DNA of 64,000 nucleotides from Cordilura impudica (GCA_963682025.1 OY821521.1:172718165-172782164), one strand, 5' to 3'; counted from the first letter of the stretch, positions 33,397-44,990 are shown. Program-made: numbers and translations. The notes: generated from the sequence alone by a model not told the origin.

Positions 33397-34480
33397 AGCT
33401 TATGTACAGGGTGGTTCGTCTAGTGTTTGCATTTTGAGTTACTGGTTAGTTTGAGTATGGCAACCCCAGTGACCAATGCGGTTTACGAAATGAGTCGATT
33501 TACGCTTACACAACGTACGGAAATATTAAAATCTTATTTCCAAAGTGGTGAATCTTCTACAGAAAGTGCAAGAAAATTACGTTTAAAATTCAGTAAAAAA
33601 GAAGAGCCTTCCAGGCAATATATGGACAATTTTGTCAATCGTGTGCGTTAAACTGGATCGTTATTGGATAAAACAACATGTTCTCGTACTCGTTCAGTGC
33701 GTTTAAGCAAGAACAACCAAGCACCTCAATTCACCATCGTTCTCAGGAATTGAATATTTTACGAAATTCTTGATGCGAATTTTACATAAAGATCTCGGTA
33801 TGACTCCATACAAAGTTCAATTAGTGCAGAAGTTGATGCTGCACGACCATCCGCAATGTTTTCGGTTCTCTAAAAGGGCTATGGAACGCTTGGAAGATAT
33901 GATCATTTATGGCGAAAAATCATATTTTCTGGTAAAGCTCATTTTCAGCTCGGCGGTCACATCAAAAAGCAACATTGTCGCATCTGGGCCACAAAAAATC
34001 TATATATGACTGCTGTAAAGTCAATGAACCTTGAACGATGCACTGTTTGTGGTTTTTGTGCCGGCGGTAATATTGAACCATTTTTCTTCGAAGATATGGC
34101 AGGCAGATGTATTAGACTGAACTGTGAGCGCCACCGTGCAATTATAACTGATTAATTGTGGCTCATTTTCGAAGATATAGATTTAGAAAAGATTTGGTTT
34201 CAAGAGGATAGCGTGCCGTTCCACCCAAGCCGTGAGACAATCGATCTTTTCATTCCGTTGGACTTTTATTTGTGGGAAGCTGTTAAGGATAAGTGTTACA
34301 CCCAGTGTTAACTGAGGCATTGGTGAAATACAGCTCCATACTGTCGTAAATGTACTGAAAAATTGGGTTGATCATATGGGCTACTGCAAGACCAGCCGAG
34401 AAAGTCATTTGAATTAAATAGTGATCCATAGTTAACCGCAAGGATTGTGATTTACAATAAAAAACCCGAGTGAAAAGAAT
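33397..34480 (+). pseudogene. Mariner-superfamily transposase remnant (DUF4817-type N-terminus)
   Basis: Preceded by TA and a CAGGGTGGTTCGTC start that looks like a mariner-type terminal repeat. The reading MSRFTLTQRTEILKSYFQSG-ESSTESARKLRLKF fits the DUF4817 helix-turn-helix. ILHKDLGMTPYKVQLVQKL and HPQCFRFSKRAMERLEDM follow, then IWFQEDSVPFHPSRETID and IPLDFYLWEAVKDKC. It has multiple frameshifts, a missing block between the catalytic Asp segments, and no clear right end. It inserted into the mini-me copy ending at 33394. Confidence 0.82.
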
Positions 34481-34523
34481 TGCTAGTTTTTTTTATTTAA
34501 AGCAAAAACAAATTCCAAACTTA

Positions 34524-36172
34524 CTGTGAGCGTCAAAATAAAGTAAACACCTTAGTTCCTCATATTAAAAGTATTATTGAAATGAAGTAATTAACCCAAA
34601 TTCTAAAATGAATATAGGGAATTCAAGAATTATTTAATTATAGCTGAACTCAATAAAAAAAATTAAACAGAAGCATTACAAAACAGAAATAAATGCACTT
34701 TATTTAGAAAACGACCAAATTTTACGCGTCAAAATAAAGTAAACAGCAAAGAGAAGGCAATAGAATTTCAATATAAAAAGTAAACTTTTAAAATTTTTTA
34801 ATATTTGGTTTATTTTCATTTGACCTTAAGCCCCTTATGTAGTCTTCAGGCAGCGACTCGACAATTTTTTTTTTATATCAGGGGAGATTATGCTCCATTC
34901 TTTCTTTTGAGGCATCTTTAAGTTTCCCTTGCTTGAAAAAGCCCTTCGACCAAGATTTTCCCACAGGTTATGGATTGGGTTAAGGTCCGGGGACTGCGAC
35001 GGTTGATCAGGTGTCTTAGGAGTCCGGTACAGTAGCCACTCTTTCACAATTTTAGATGTAAGCTTTATATCGTTGTCCTGTTGGGAGATCCTATTTCCAG
35101 CCGTGCCTTATTTCTCGACGCTAGAGCCAACATTGTCCTTCAAAATGGCTAAGTAATCTATTTGGGTCATGGTGGAGTAAATAACAAAATAATTACCAAC
35201 ACCTGACCCGCCATATAGCCCCAAAACATAACTGAACCCCACTGTATATAGCGGTTTTGGTAACACACTTTTCTTTGCATGTTTTTTCTTAGCACGCCAT
35301 ATTTTTGGAGGCTTTTTCGCGCCGAAAATTTCTAATTTACTCTTATCTGTATATAATATGCTTTCCCACAAAGATAGAACCTAATTTTTCTACTTTTTAT
35401 CGAAATCCATTAGCTTGCTCTGATTCGCCTTGGATATGTATGATTTCTTGCATGGTATCGTTCCATGTAGACCATTTTTGTGAAGCGATCTCCTTACTGT
35501 ACTCGAACTTACTGGTTTGCCTGATGTCTGCGTTATGTGTTCTGATAATTTAACTGTATTTTAGGCTGAATATGTCTTCACTTCTCTTACTACAGCTCTA
35601 ACTTTAGTACCACTAAGCTGCTTTGGGCGTCCAGATCTCGTTAAATCTTCAACCTGATGGTGTTTGGCGCATTCATCAACTACTTTTTTGTATTGTGCAG
35701 TGGTTCCTACCCACAATTTCTTCAATTTCACGCAAAGATTTACATTCTTCTTTTTAATCCAAAATATTTTCGGACTATAAACCGATAGTTGCTTTCCTAT
35801 AGTGAGAATATTTGCGTTTGCATCTTTTTAGCTATTATTAATTAGTACAAGTCAACTTCAAATAATTTTTAGTAAAGTGGAACACGTGATTGTCACAAAA
35901 AGTTTAGGTTCTTCCCCGAAATATAAAAAAGCGTAAATAAGTGTTACCACTGTTTACTTTTTTTTGACGCGTAAAATCTGATGCATTTTCACTTTCGAGA
36001 GATTTGTGTAATATTCCCAATTGATTTGATTTCATGTTTTATAGTAGTCAATCTCTAAATGGTACAGTACTAAACTCTGCAATATTACTTTTTATCGTAA
36101 GTCAATAATAATTTTATTATAAGGCAATTTAAAGATTAAAAATAGCTGTTTACTTTATTTTGACGCTCACAG
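34524..36172 (-). mobile_element. Tc1-family transposon with double inverted repeats, 1649 bp
   Basis: Perfect outer repeats CTGTGAGCGTCAAAATAAAG (left, and right read inward), with TA on both sides (34522-34523 and 36173-36174). Inner repeats of the same core, TTTACGCGTCAAAATAAAGT, occur near 34721 and inverted near 35951. This again is an IR/DR layout, in a different Tc1 lineage from the element at 22289. Confidence 0.93.
34835..35371 (-). pseudogene. Tc1 transposase pseudogene with catalytic Glu replaced
   Basis: Minus-strand frames: MWESILYTDKSKLEIFGAKK (first Asp), then across a frameshift ISQQDNDIKLTSKIVKEWL (second Asp), then SQSPDLNPIHNLWENLGRR. The spacing from QQD to the third position is 34 residues as in DD34E transposases. 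That position is His (PIHNLW) instead of Glu (PIENLW). The N-terminal DNA-binding part (about 35400-35850) is only weakly readable. It is catalytically dead twice over, by residue change and by frameshift. Confidence 0.88.
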
Positions 36173-36304
36173 TATATGTTTCACCCTTATTAAATTTCAG
36201 AAAAGGTGAGTCTAATTCCAATATATTATATATTGAAAAACATCAGCAACCTGACATCACAGAGTGATGTAAAAAATGAAAAAAAAAAATGCACCGACTT
36301 AGCG

Positions 36305-38850
36305 AGTTTTTATACCCTATGTGGTTTGGGTATAATGACTTTGTGCTGCTGTTTGTAACTACTAAAAATATTTGACCTAGACCCATCTTTTATTATACCG
36401 ATCGACTCAGAATCACTTTCTGAGTCGATTTAGCGATGCCCGTCCGCCCGTCTGTCCGTCCGTGTGTATGTCCATGCAAACCTTTTAATCAAACTACAGG
36501 TCGCAACTATGAATATATTTTGATGAAATTTGGTATATAAGCTTTGGCAAAAGTGCACTTTATGGGGCGCACCGCCAAAAAAAAAAAAATGAAAAATTAC
36601 CCCCTCCTGGAATTAATCCGGAGATTACGAAAATCGATACGAGAGGGGAGTGAAAAGCCCCTGAGCGGCCCCAGGTTGCCTCAAAGAGGGACCCAAAATT
36701 GGGGAAAAATCATGTGGGTACTCAAACTTCCTGGAATTTGATAGGGATAAAAAAAATAAAAAAAATTGGGGGAGTGGTTCCAGGTGTCCCCAGCCCCCCC
36801 CTTCCTAACATTGGTGGCCTGACCCATTTTATAAGTGTGGGTATTCAAATGAAAGGGAAATCAGAGAGCATTAAGAAAATAGAATAATTTTTGGATACTG
36901 TTGTTGTTTTTTCTGTAATTTTTTGCGAAAATGAAAAAAAAAATTTTTTTTTAAAAAAATTTTATCGATGCAGGTTTGACAGATTATACGAGGGGGTGCT
37001 TTAATACCATGTGAAATAAGGCCATTATGGCTTTATCTCTCATTCAATAGGGAGATAAAGTCATTTTTTTTCATTTGAATGGGAGATAAAGCCATCATGG
37101 CCTTAGCTGATGTTAGCAATATTAGAAAATGACTTTATCTCTAATTTCAGTTTTCTTATTTTTATAATTAAGAGGTAATGGTTTTCCCTTTTAGAAAATG
37201 TTTAAATTAGATGTAAACATTCCGTAAAAGGGAAAATCAATAGTTTTCTTATTTTTATTATTAAGTAAGGAAATCTGGCTTCGCATACTAAAGTTTTTCT
37301 GCGTGGCGGCCTGCGGCCGCGCTTAAGGGTTTTCTCCTCCAGTAGGACGCGGCAGGTGGCTTCGCTGAATAAAGTTTTCCTGTGTACGTCACAAGAATAA
37401 AAAAATGTGTTTTATAAACAAGATTTATACCTAATACCGTTAATAGTTTTCATTTTACTACATTTATACCTATTACCATTAATAATTTTCATTTTTAATA
37501 GAATCGCGCGATTTTTTCGAAATAATTTTTTATTTATCTTTTATTAACATTTTCAAACTGTAATATCCCCTGTCTTTCAAATTTGAAACAAATGGGAGCA
37601 CTGCACCTAAACAAGATTTATACTTAACGCTCTCGGATTTCCCTTTCATTTGAATACCCACACTTATAAAATGGATCAGGCCCCCAATAAAATAAAATTT
37701 CCGGAAGTTTGAGTACCCACATGATTTTTTCGCAACCTTGGGTCCCTTTTTGGGGCCTCCTGGGCCCGTCCAGGGTCATTTTCCCCCCTTCTGGTATAGA
37801 TTTTCGTAATCAGCGAGTGATTTTGATTAGGCCGAAATTTCTAAAATGTTTTTTAGTAGGGAATTGAAAAAAAGCAGACATTTTGTAAAACTTATTTAAT
37901 TTTCTCCAAAAAAAAAAAATCAGTTTTTAGGGAAAATTGTAGGAAGAAAAATTTTTCAGTATTTTGGCAATTTTCAGAAGTTTTTTAAAATTTTTCGTAA
38001 AAGGCTAAAAATTTGCAATTTTTCGCAAAAATTGTTGCAAAAAACATTCCCTGTATTTTTTTCCTTACTGTTTTTCGCATTCGATATAAAAAGATGATAA
38101 AAAATTTTTTAAAATTTGGAAAAAAATTAAAATTGTTTTCTTAAAATGTCCGCAAATATGGCATTTCCTCTAAAATTTTTGGAAACATTATTTAATGTTC
38201 CTAATCCTCTCAAATTTCTCTTTCATTTGAATACCCACACTTATATAAAGGGTGAGGCCCCCAATTTTATGGGGGGGCCTGGGGACACCTGGGACCACGG
38301 CCAAAAATTTTTTTTTTGTTATTTTTGATCCCTATAAAATTCCCGGAAGTTTGAGTACCCATATGATTTTTTCGCAATTTGGGGTCGCTGCGCCCCACAA
38401 AGTGCATTTCAGCCTAAGCTTTTATCGGCCATACAAATGATCCCTATGAACTCGACATAAATTTCCATAAGATCCAAATTATCATTTAGATCTCAGCCAA
38501 ATTGGGTTTATATGTGTTTATTATATCCATTAATCAGTACTCCAAAAATAATCCCTATAGGATAATTCTTAGTCATAAGCCCCATAGAGAGCTGCTTCCC
38601 GATCTTCACTTAAATCTATAAAAAAATTTTGCACAGATTTTTCTTAAATTTAGTTTGTATATATTTTTTCAAAATATAATTGACTTTTCAAATATTGTGT
38701 GGATCGGTCCATTTTTTGACCTAGTCCCCATATAACATAGCAGCCAAAAAATTAATAATAATGCCACTCAAATTTGGTTTATGCTTGCTTTCTATATCCA
38801 ATTAGTTGGACCGAAGAGACCATGGTATTGGATATCGTATAGTCGGTCTA
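36305..38850 (-). repeat. mini-me-like repeat split by an 1869-bp insertion
   Basis: Left piece 36305-36545 opens TATACCCTATGTGGTTTGGG and carries CCGTCCGCCCGTCTGTCCGT. The right piece 38415-38850 resumes at TAAGCTTTTATCGGCCAT and ends near ATAGTCGGTCTAGACCATAC. The element at 36546-38414 sits exactly between, with TAAGCTTT duplicated. Confidence 0.85.
36546..38414. mobile_element. Unclassified DNA element with long inverted arms and 8-bp TAAGCTTT duplication
   Basis: Ends GGCAAAAGTGCACTTTATGG (left) and GGCTGAAATGCACTTTGTGG (right, read inward), both followed by GGCGCA. TAAGCTTT occurs at 36538-36545 and 38415-38422. The left arm (about 36546-36880) is the inverted counterpart of the right arm (about 38205-38414), and a further inverted copy lies inside at about 37628-37816. 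Shared landmarks are GTGGGTACTCAAACTTCC and CCACACTTATA. Arms are GC-rich compared with surroundings. The middle has repeated GAGATAAAG-CAT motifs (37015-37140) and a GC-rich GGCGGCCTGCGGCCGCGC (37303). No transposase is visible. Eight-bp duplication and GG ends would suit Merlin, but a hAT or fold-back origin is also possible. Confidence 0.82.
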
Positions 38851-38879
38851 GACCATACTTGTTATTAACATGACATTTG

Positions 38880-40289
38880 GTTAGGCAAAAAAAAAAACAA
38901 GCGCTAAATTGACACCACTGTGAACTTATGTTGTATTCATGTTATTTTAGCTATGCTTCCTCTATGTGTCTGCTCAATAAACCGGCTTTCTGTAGTTTAT
39001 TCTTCTTCAATCTATTTTTTTTATTTATTTTATGCTCTTTTATGTTAGTGAGTGGCTAAGAGAGTGTTTAACATTATGCAGTTTTATTCAGATATTAGTT
39101 CTCGTTGTAAGTTCTTGGAATGCGGTTGTATCTAGCGGATAAATTTTAAATGATTTTTGATCTAAACTACGTGAGTGTGTTTTGTGTGTATCGGTGATGA
39201 AAATTAACTTCAAATCAAAGAAAAAAAAAATCACATGTATGTATGTACAGCAACAAAACAAGAAAGAAGTCATCTTTAAAGCAAATTTACAAAAAAAAAA
39301 AAAGATGTTTAAGTAAAGTTTATTTTGAGAAATAAACTAAATAAAACAAAACGTGATTAGACATGTAAATTAAAAATCTAAAATATCTGATTCTAAGAAT
39401 AAAAAAAAAATCGTAAAACAAAAAAAAAATGTAAAAGGAATTTTTTTATCATCATTTAAGTACCGGCTATGTACATTTAAAAGTGTAAAATCATAAAACT
39501 CCGATAAAAACTCATAAAAAATTACTTAAAAACATTAATGAAAGGTGCATTCGAAGATAATAAATCATATAGATATGCATTGAAGCGGTATTTGCTTAAA
39601 AAATTTCTACCTTTGAAGTTAACACTACCACCTCAAACAACAACATAAAAGTGTGTTTGCAAGTGTGTGAGTGTGTGTGTGTGTGCCTGTGTAAGGGACT
39701 GAGTTCCATACGTGAAGTTTACACACCATAAACAGCAACAGCAACACACACACTATAGTTAGTGCGTGCATTTGCTGCATTTCGGGTTTGTTTAAGCATT
39801 TCGAACAAGTCCATCATTAACTGATAAAAAAAAGGCATTTTCAATTTTCTTCGTGTATTATGTACGAAGTTTTTCTTCCAATTTTTTTGTTGTTGTAACT
39901 ATACAAATATCAATTAATATTAAGTGAAAACAAATACAAATACTCTTTTAACATATTAATGTTTACATAAAATATCTACAAATAAAAGTCTTAACACAAA
40001 CTCTCATATATTTGAAATAAAAAAAAAAAAAAAAAAAAAAAATACAAAAAATTATACACCAGCAGACAGTCTGAAAAAAAGCCAACAAATATATAGGCAT
40101 CAGCAACAGCAACACATACAACAAGAACAGAGTCAATATTCAAAATTAACATTGTAATACAAATGAATGTCTGCCGTTTGATTTATGGTCCTCATACGTT
40201 TCAATATTCAAACATACTCGTGAACTTTAGCATACTCCGCATTATAATCTGCGCATAAAACATTTGGAATATTTACTTCTTACCTGACG
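38880..40289. other. Unique DNA upstream of otk exon 1
   Basis: No transposon family from this window is present over these 1.4 kb, unlike the flanks. It contains GTGTGTGTGTGTG (39672-39684), CAGCAACAGCAACACACAC (39733), CATCAGCAACAGCAACACAT (40098) and a long poly-A (40018-40042). Being repeat-free and adjacent to the start codon, it is the best candidate for otk promoter-proximal regulatory sequence. Confidence 0.45.
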
Positions 40290-40324
40290 TATAAATACAA
40301 TATATTTTTTTAATATTATCATTT
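40290..40324 (+). promoter_or_regulatory. Candidate otk core promoter: TATA box plus initiator
   Basis: TATAAATA at 40290-40297 is followed by TCATTT at 40319-40324, which fits the Drosophila initiator TCAKTY. Taking its A (40321) as +1 puts the TATA box at -31, the canonical spacing. No DPE is present. This would give a 132-nt 5' leader. The DNA is AT-rich, so chance occurrence is possible, and a more distal non-coding first exon cannot be excluded. Confidence 0.35.
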
Positions 40325-40452
40325 AATTATCATCATCATTTATTTGATCTTTGATTGAAATAATATGCCTAAGGATTACTAAAGGAATAACATCAAGGAT
40401 TTTTGTTTAACTATAAATAATTGTTTGTATAAAATTGTAATCTTTTCACAAC

Positions 40453-40507
40453 ATGGATCTTCACATATCTTTAGCTGTCTCTATACTTGTAATCTTAAGT
40501 ATACAAA
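40453..40507 (+). CDS. otk: otk exon 1: start codon and most of signal peptide
   Basis: ATG in a good fly context (CACAACATGG) opens 18 codons reading MDLHISLAVSILVILSIQ. A canonical donor GTAAGT follows at 40508-40513 after one extra base (phase 1). Joining to exon 2 at 61383 completes ACA (Thr) and continues ICTAESSSRF. The result is a classic signal peptide: short N-region, hydrophobic core of about 12 residues, and a small-residue cleavage site near CTA. Drosophila Otk likewise has a signal peptide directly before SSSRF. Otk is the fly Ptk7-type receptor pseudokinase acting in Wnt/planar polarity and plexin signalling. The exon is found by phase and content, not by transcript data; an alternative first exon elsewhere in the 20.9-kb intron is possible. 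Confidence 0.72.
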
Positions 40508-40831
40508 GTAAGTATTTAGAAGATATTGTTTAAATAATTAAATTATTCTTAGCTATGATTACTTAAATCCCATATTGGACATATGGGTTCTTTCTTCTAT
40601 TTTTTTAAATAGGGAAGATTGTTATTTTAGGTTAATTTTCGACTTCTAACTTTCACAGTTCCTGAAATATAATTGCGCGAAAGGTGAAGAATTTATAAAA
40701 AACTGAATTGTGTTTATCTTCAAAACTTGTTATCCTACACTTGCTACAGAAAGTATCCGCACACTTGCAGATGAAAATTTTTAATATTAATAAAAATTTT
40801 ACTAAAATATTTTGAATTCTGAATTTTTTAT

Positions 40832-41150
40832 ATCCTATACCACTATGCGGTCAGGGTATAATGAGTTTCTACTGATATTTGGAATTACCAAAAATATTTG
40901 TCCTAGAACCATCTCTTGTTATACCGATCGTCCGTCCGTCCATCTGGTTGTCCATGTAAATCTTGTAATCAAACTATAGGTCGCAAATTGGAATATATTT
41001 TGATAACATTTAATGTGGAAGCTTTTATCGATAAAGTCCCTATATCGACTTGCGATATGATCCAAATTATCATATAGACCTCATTAAAATTGAATTTACA
41101 TCCATTAATCACTACAAAAATAAACCCTATAGGAGAGGGGTTCTTAATCA
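40832..41150 (-). repeat. mini-me-like repeat fragment
   Basis: TATACCACTATGCGGTCAGG, GATCGTCCGTCCGTCCATCT and ATCAAACTATAGGTCGCAAA mark the GTCC-side half. The second half is mostly missing after CTATAGGAGAGG. Confidence 0.75.
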
Positions 41151-41630
41151 CCTAAAAGTGAATTTATTTTTTCCGTCTCTTATACATATGAATATCCACA
41201 AAATAAGAAAAAATTAAAACATGTTACTTAATATAATATAATTTTATTTCTGTTATTACCATGGTTCAGAAAATACACACATCAAACACACAATGTTCTG
41301 TTCAGTGTTGCCATAATTTGAAATTGTAAAGATGCTAAATTGCAAAAAAAAGATGCTAAAACGTACTTGATGCCAAATTCTTTTGTTTTCAAATTTCATT
41401 ACCTTTATATTGAACAATTAAATACTTATTAATAAATTCTTAATATAAAACATAAGTTTCGATTTATATTTTTTAAATTTTAATCAAATTTATTTTAGAT
41501 TTCATCTGCAATTTTTTTTAACATCAAATTGAATTTTTTTAATTTTAAATTAAATATTTTTAATTTTAGAGGGATTTTTTTTTAATTTCAAATATAACAG
41601 AATTTAGATTTTAAAAGATACGATTATATT

Positions 41631-42006
41631 TATAATATTAATAGACTAAGCGATTTCTTGTGACCGATGTTTTGGTCTATCGCTTTATCCCGATTTTGAC
41701 CAAACGTATATTATTTGAAAGATATTTCATTTTAGCGGTTCCCCAGACTTACAGATTTTTAATTTTTTTTCCTTTATTTTGAGTAAATTGCATTTAAAGT
41801 TGCTACTAACACATACATAAAATTATACATATGCTATGTGTGTGTTTATTAAATATGTTAATGTGTTTGTAATAAAAATGAGTTTGTTTTTTGTGTTGAT
41901 TTGCGAATTGGCTATAATTGATTAGCATACCTTTAGGGTCTTTATTAAAAGAAAAAATAAAATTTCCTAGAATTTGCACTCGAATTTCGAGGGCTGGAAT
42001 CTGCTG
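41631..42006 (+). mobile_element. Non-autonomous Helitron inside the hAT
   Basis: Shares TATAATATTAATAGACTAAG at the 5' side, GGCGATTTCTTGTGACCGAT-type sequence, and the 3' hairpin GCACTCGAATTTCGAGGGC followed by TGGAATCTGCTG, one base short of the usual CTAG. It is a third-level insertion: fold-back, then hAT, then Helitron. Confidence 0.8.
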
Positions 42007-42009
42007 TTA

Positions 42010-42500
42010 CAATAATTGGTTTATGGATTCTAATATTTCTGTGATGTCTTCATCTTCAGGTTCTTCTTGGCTCTGATATTTTTCTGACGATCGCCCTTTT
42101 ATCAACGACATCGCTCGCTATAGTGTAAGTGTAACAGCACCCATTTTTTAATTTCATAACAACTCGGATTTTAGTCTGTTCAAAGTTTGCTTTTAACTAA
42201 AGCCATTAAACTAAACAAACGTTCAATTTCGGCTTTTGAGAAAGACAAAATTAATAAATACAATACAAATATTGATAACTCTTTAAATGGATTTTCACCA
42301 ATAGAATTTTTGTTGACTTCAATCCATAAAGAGGTTGTATGCAGTGTTGTATCCCAATATTGTTCTGTGATATAACTCCATTGGATTTGATTTTTTTTTT
42401 TGTTTCAGATGATCTAAATTTAAACTCTTCTAATATATTGGTTATCGGTTTTTTTACCCGGTTTAATGTATTTTGTACTGAAAATTTTGGCATTTTTTTA
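42010..42500 (-). pseudogene. hAT transposase C-terminal remnant
   Basis: Minus strand near 42240-42180 reads LSKAEIERLFSLMALVKSKL, the hAT dimerisation signature (AEVERxFSLMxxVK-KLR). A frame upstream (MPKFSVQNTLNRVKKP, 42493-42251) is of uncertain meaning. Stops throughout; no catalytic segment found. Confidence 0.65.
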
Positions 42501-43689
42501 ATACAATAATATCCTTGGCAATCAACTTTTTAATTCATTTAAAACTGTTGTTGATGTTTACATTCTTCTATTTCAAAATGTTTTGTTATATTTGTTGAAA
42601 GAAACGAGCAGAGTGGTAAAAAAAAGAGTAGTTCACAAAATTCTCGTATTACACTTTGAGAAATTAAAACATATCAACACCATTGAAATTAAAATTGTAT
42701 ATTCAAAAATAATGAAAAAATCAAAAAAAAAAAAAAAAAGATGCTAAAAGCAACTTTTTATTAAAGAAAGATGCGAAGTTAGCATCTAGCATCTTTTCAT
42801 AAATTTTGGATGCTAAACGACAAAAAAAAGTTGCTAAATCTAGCAACTAAAACGCTAAAATGGCAACACTGGTTCTGTTCTAAAGCAGCCAACACATATT
42901 TTTATTTTCATATCAATTATGTGTGTTTCTAAATTTTGTACGGTGGCGAATACAATCATGAATGTGTTTCGTTTTAATATTTCGTTATCTACACGAACAT
43001 TTTTCTATCACGTATTTTTTGTTTCGAACACACATAAACCACACAGATTCGAGTGTAGCTTTATTATAAGTTCGTCTTCTTACACGTATACTGCTAAAAA
43101 TCAGAACATGCTCTTGAACGCATACATCTAAAAGTTAAAATATTATCCACTCGCGATCGGAAAACAAACGAAATTAAGTCATAAACAACATATAAAATTG
43201 CTCTGTTTTCTATTTTATTACTATAGCTTTTTTTAAATTTTTTTATTTTTATTATTATCTTTTTATTTTTATTTTTTTATAATTGCTAATAATTTTTTTA
43301 AATAAATTTGGTTAAAACAATTGTTGTCATTATTATAGGTTTCAGATTTTTCCGATCGCGAGTGGATAATGTTTTAATTTTTAGGTGTACGCGTTCAAGA
43401 ACATATTATGTTTTTTTTTAGCAGTACACGTGCAAGAAGATGAAGTTAAAATAAAGCTACACTCGAATCGGTGTGGCTTATGTGTGTTCGAAACAAAAAA
43501 TACGTGATAGAAAAACGTGCGTGTAGATAACGAAATATTAAAACGAAACACAGTCATGATTGTGTTCGACACCGTACAAAATTTAGAAACACACATAATT
43601 TATATGAAGTGTGTGTTTTTTCTGAACTCTGGTTATTACATAAACTTGCAAGACAATATTTTTATAATATCTATGGAACTGCATTAATG

Positions 43690-44430
43690 GGATGACTGTT
43701 TTGTTAACCCAACCGATTTCTATTTTTCGTTTCTATATTAACCAAAGTTGAAAATGCAGATTCACAGAGTTATATTGTTGCAAACGATATCAAGACTGAA
43801 AGCTCTTTGTTGGCCAAACCTATTTGCGAGTATTTGATTGGTAAATGTTTGTTTCAACATAGCTGTAGTCTACAAATCAATGAGATCCTCCTTTATCATG
43901 TCAGAGTCATGATGCTAAATTCATTGATCATTTTTCAAATTATCTTTAAAAAAAATATTTATTAAAAACAGTTTTTGAGATTTTCCAAATGTTCTAAATA
44001 AAATATTGGTTTTAACCCGTAATAAGTCCTCATCTGCGAAAATCTTTTCAAGAGTCGGGAAATTTGTGTAATTATCTTTTAATACCCGTTTCTTCCAAAG
44101 AGCTAATTTTTGCTAGAAAGCTGTAATCTTTTCATTTGCATCTAAAATATTTTCTTCTCATCCTTGAAGTGAAATGTACAAATCATTCAAATGGGAAAAT
44201 GTGTCTGCTAAATAAGCCAATGACACCACAAAATTGTTTGTTTCAAATAAAAATTCTTTAATGCCTGTTTCGGTGGCATATATAACAAAGGTCACAAGGT
44301 CATAGTACTTTCATCCAGTTGTAGGCCGAAATGCATAGGTGTTTTTAATGAGCTAAGACAAAATATACGAAGACAATTTCACGACGATCTGGTCCTTCCG
44401 TTGCTTTCCGAGAACAGCTTCCACTATTTC
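43690..44430 (-). pseudogene. hAT transposase remnant of the ZBED5/SCAND3-like type
   Basis: Minus strand 44280-44161 reads YATETGIKEFLFETNNFVVS followed by LAYLADTFSHLNDLYISLQG. After a stop it continues ENILDANEKITAF, LALWKKRVLKDNYTNFPTLE and ADEDLLRVKT. The block AYLADxFxxLNxLNxSLQG...KIxAFxxKLxLW is characteristic of domesticated and mobile hAT transposases such as ZBED5 and SCAND3. Several stops and frameshifts. No inverted repeats identified. Confidence 0.75.
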
Positions 44431-44599
44431 AAGGGCATAGATGAATAAAAGTCTATATTTGCATACACATGAAAATATTTAACAGTCATTATATCGTTTA
44501 TCTCGTTTCACCTATTTTTTTTATGGAAAAATATTGTTAGTTGTAGCTTCTAAGCCGAATTACAAAACTTTTTCAGTTTGTTTCAAAAACCAAATTAAA

Positions 44600-44990
44600 A
44601 AAAAACTTTTTTTGGGTTATGGGCATGGCATATTTCTGCAAACACAAGACTTTTAATGAAGAAATAAAAATTTGGGTCCAAAAATTCATTTTCGAGTATA
44701 TGGGCTGTGGGCGATGGGCGTGGGTTATGTGCATGGCATATTTCTGCAAACATCTTTACTTCATAATACACATAACTTGAGTCAAGTCACAAGAAAAAAA
44801 ATAGAAATAAAAATTCGGGTCGAAAAACTAATTTTCGAGTATATGGGCTGTGGGCGATGGGCGTGGTAAACTTGCTATATATCTCAACTTCACTAAAGAA
44901 CTTTTGGTAAAGAAATACAAATTTAGGACGAAAAAGTCTTTTTTTGATGAAATTTAAAATTTTTCTAAATTGATTTGATTAAAGGCTCTG
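44600..44990. repeat. Tandem repeat, period about 110-145 bp
   Basis: CATGGCATATTTCTGCAAAC occurs near 44624 and 44733. TTCGAGTATATGGGCTGTGG followed by GCGATGGGCGTGG occurs near 44692 and 44833, with a third partial unit afterwards. Two unit lengths reflect an internal length difference. No coding interpretation. Confidence 0.75.

Larger units (their letters stand above)
41303..42871 (-). mobile_element. hAT transposon with 8-bp GTTCTGTT duplication
   Basis: Inverted ends CAGTGTTGCCA and TGGCAACACTG are perfect over 11 bp. GTTCTGTT is duplicated at 41295-41302 and 42872-42879. CAGNG ends with 8-bp duplication are typical of hAT. Subterminal GATGCTAAA / TTAGCATC motifs recur at both sides. 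It interrupts the fold-back element and is itself interrupted by a Helitron at 41631-42006. Confidence 0.9.
41263..43632. mobile_element. Fold-back element, arms about 300 bp, interrupted by a hAT
   Basis: The left arm is in two pieces, 41263-41302 (GGTTCAGAAAATACACACAT) and 42872-43170. The right arm is 43335-43632, inverted. Matching landmarks are TTTGTACGGTGGCG / CACCGTACAAA, ATATTTCGTTATCTACACG and CGATCGCGAGTGGATAAT. A central loop of about 165 bp is AT-rich. Short open frames starting MCVSKFCTV occur in both arms as mirror copies and are not genes. A related arm is at 28510-28775. Confidence 0.85.

Noticed and set aside
42919..43596. Paired open frames MCVSKFCTV... on opposite strands as duplicated genes
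   Set aside because: They are mirror copies in the arms of a fold-back element, without known domains or gene signals.
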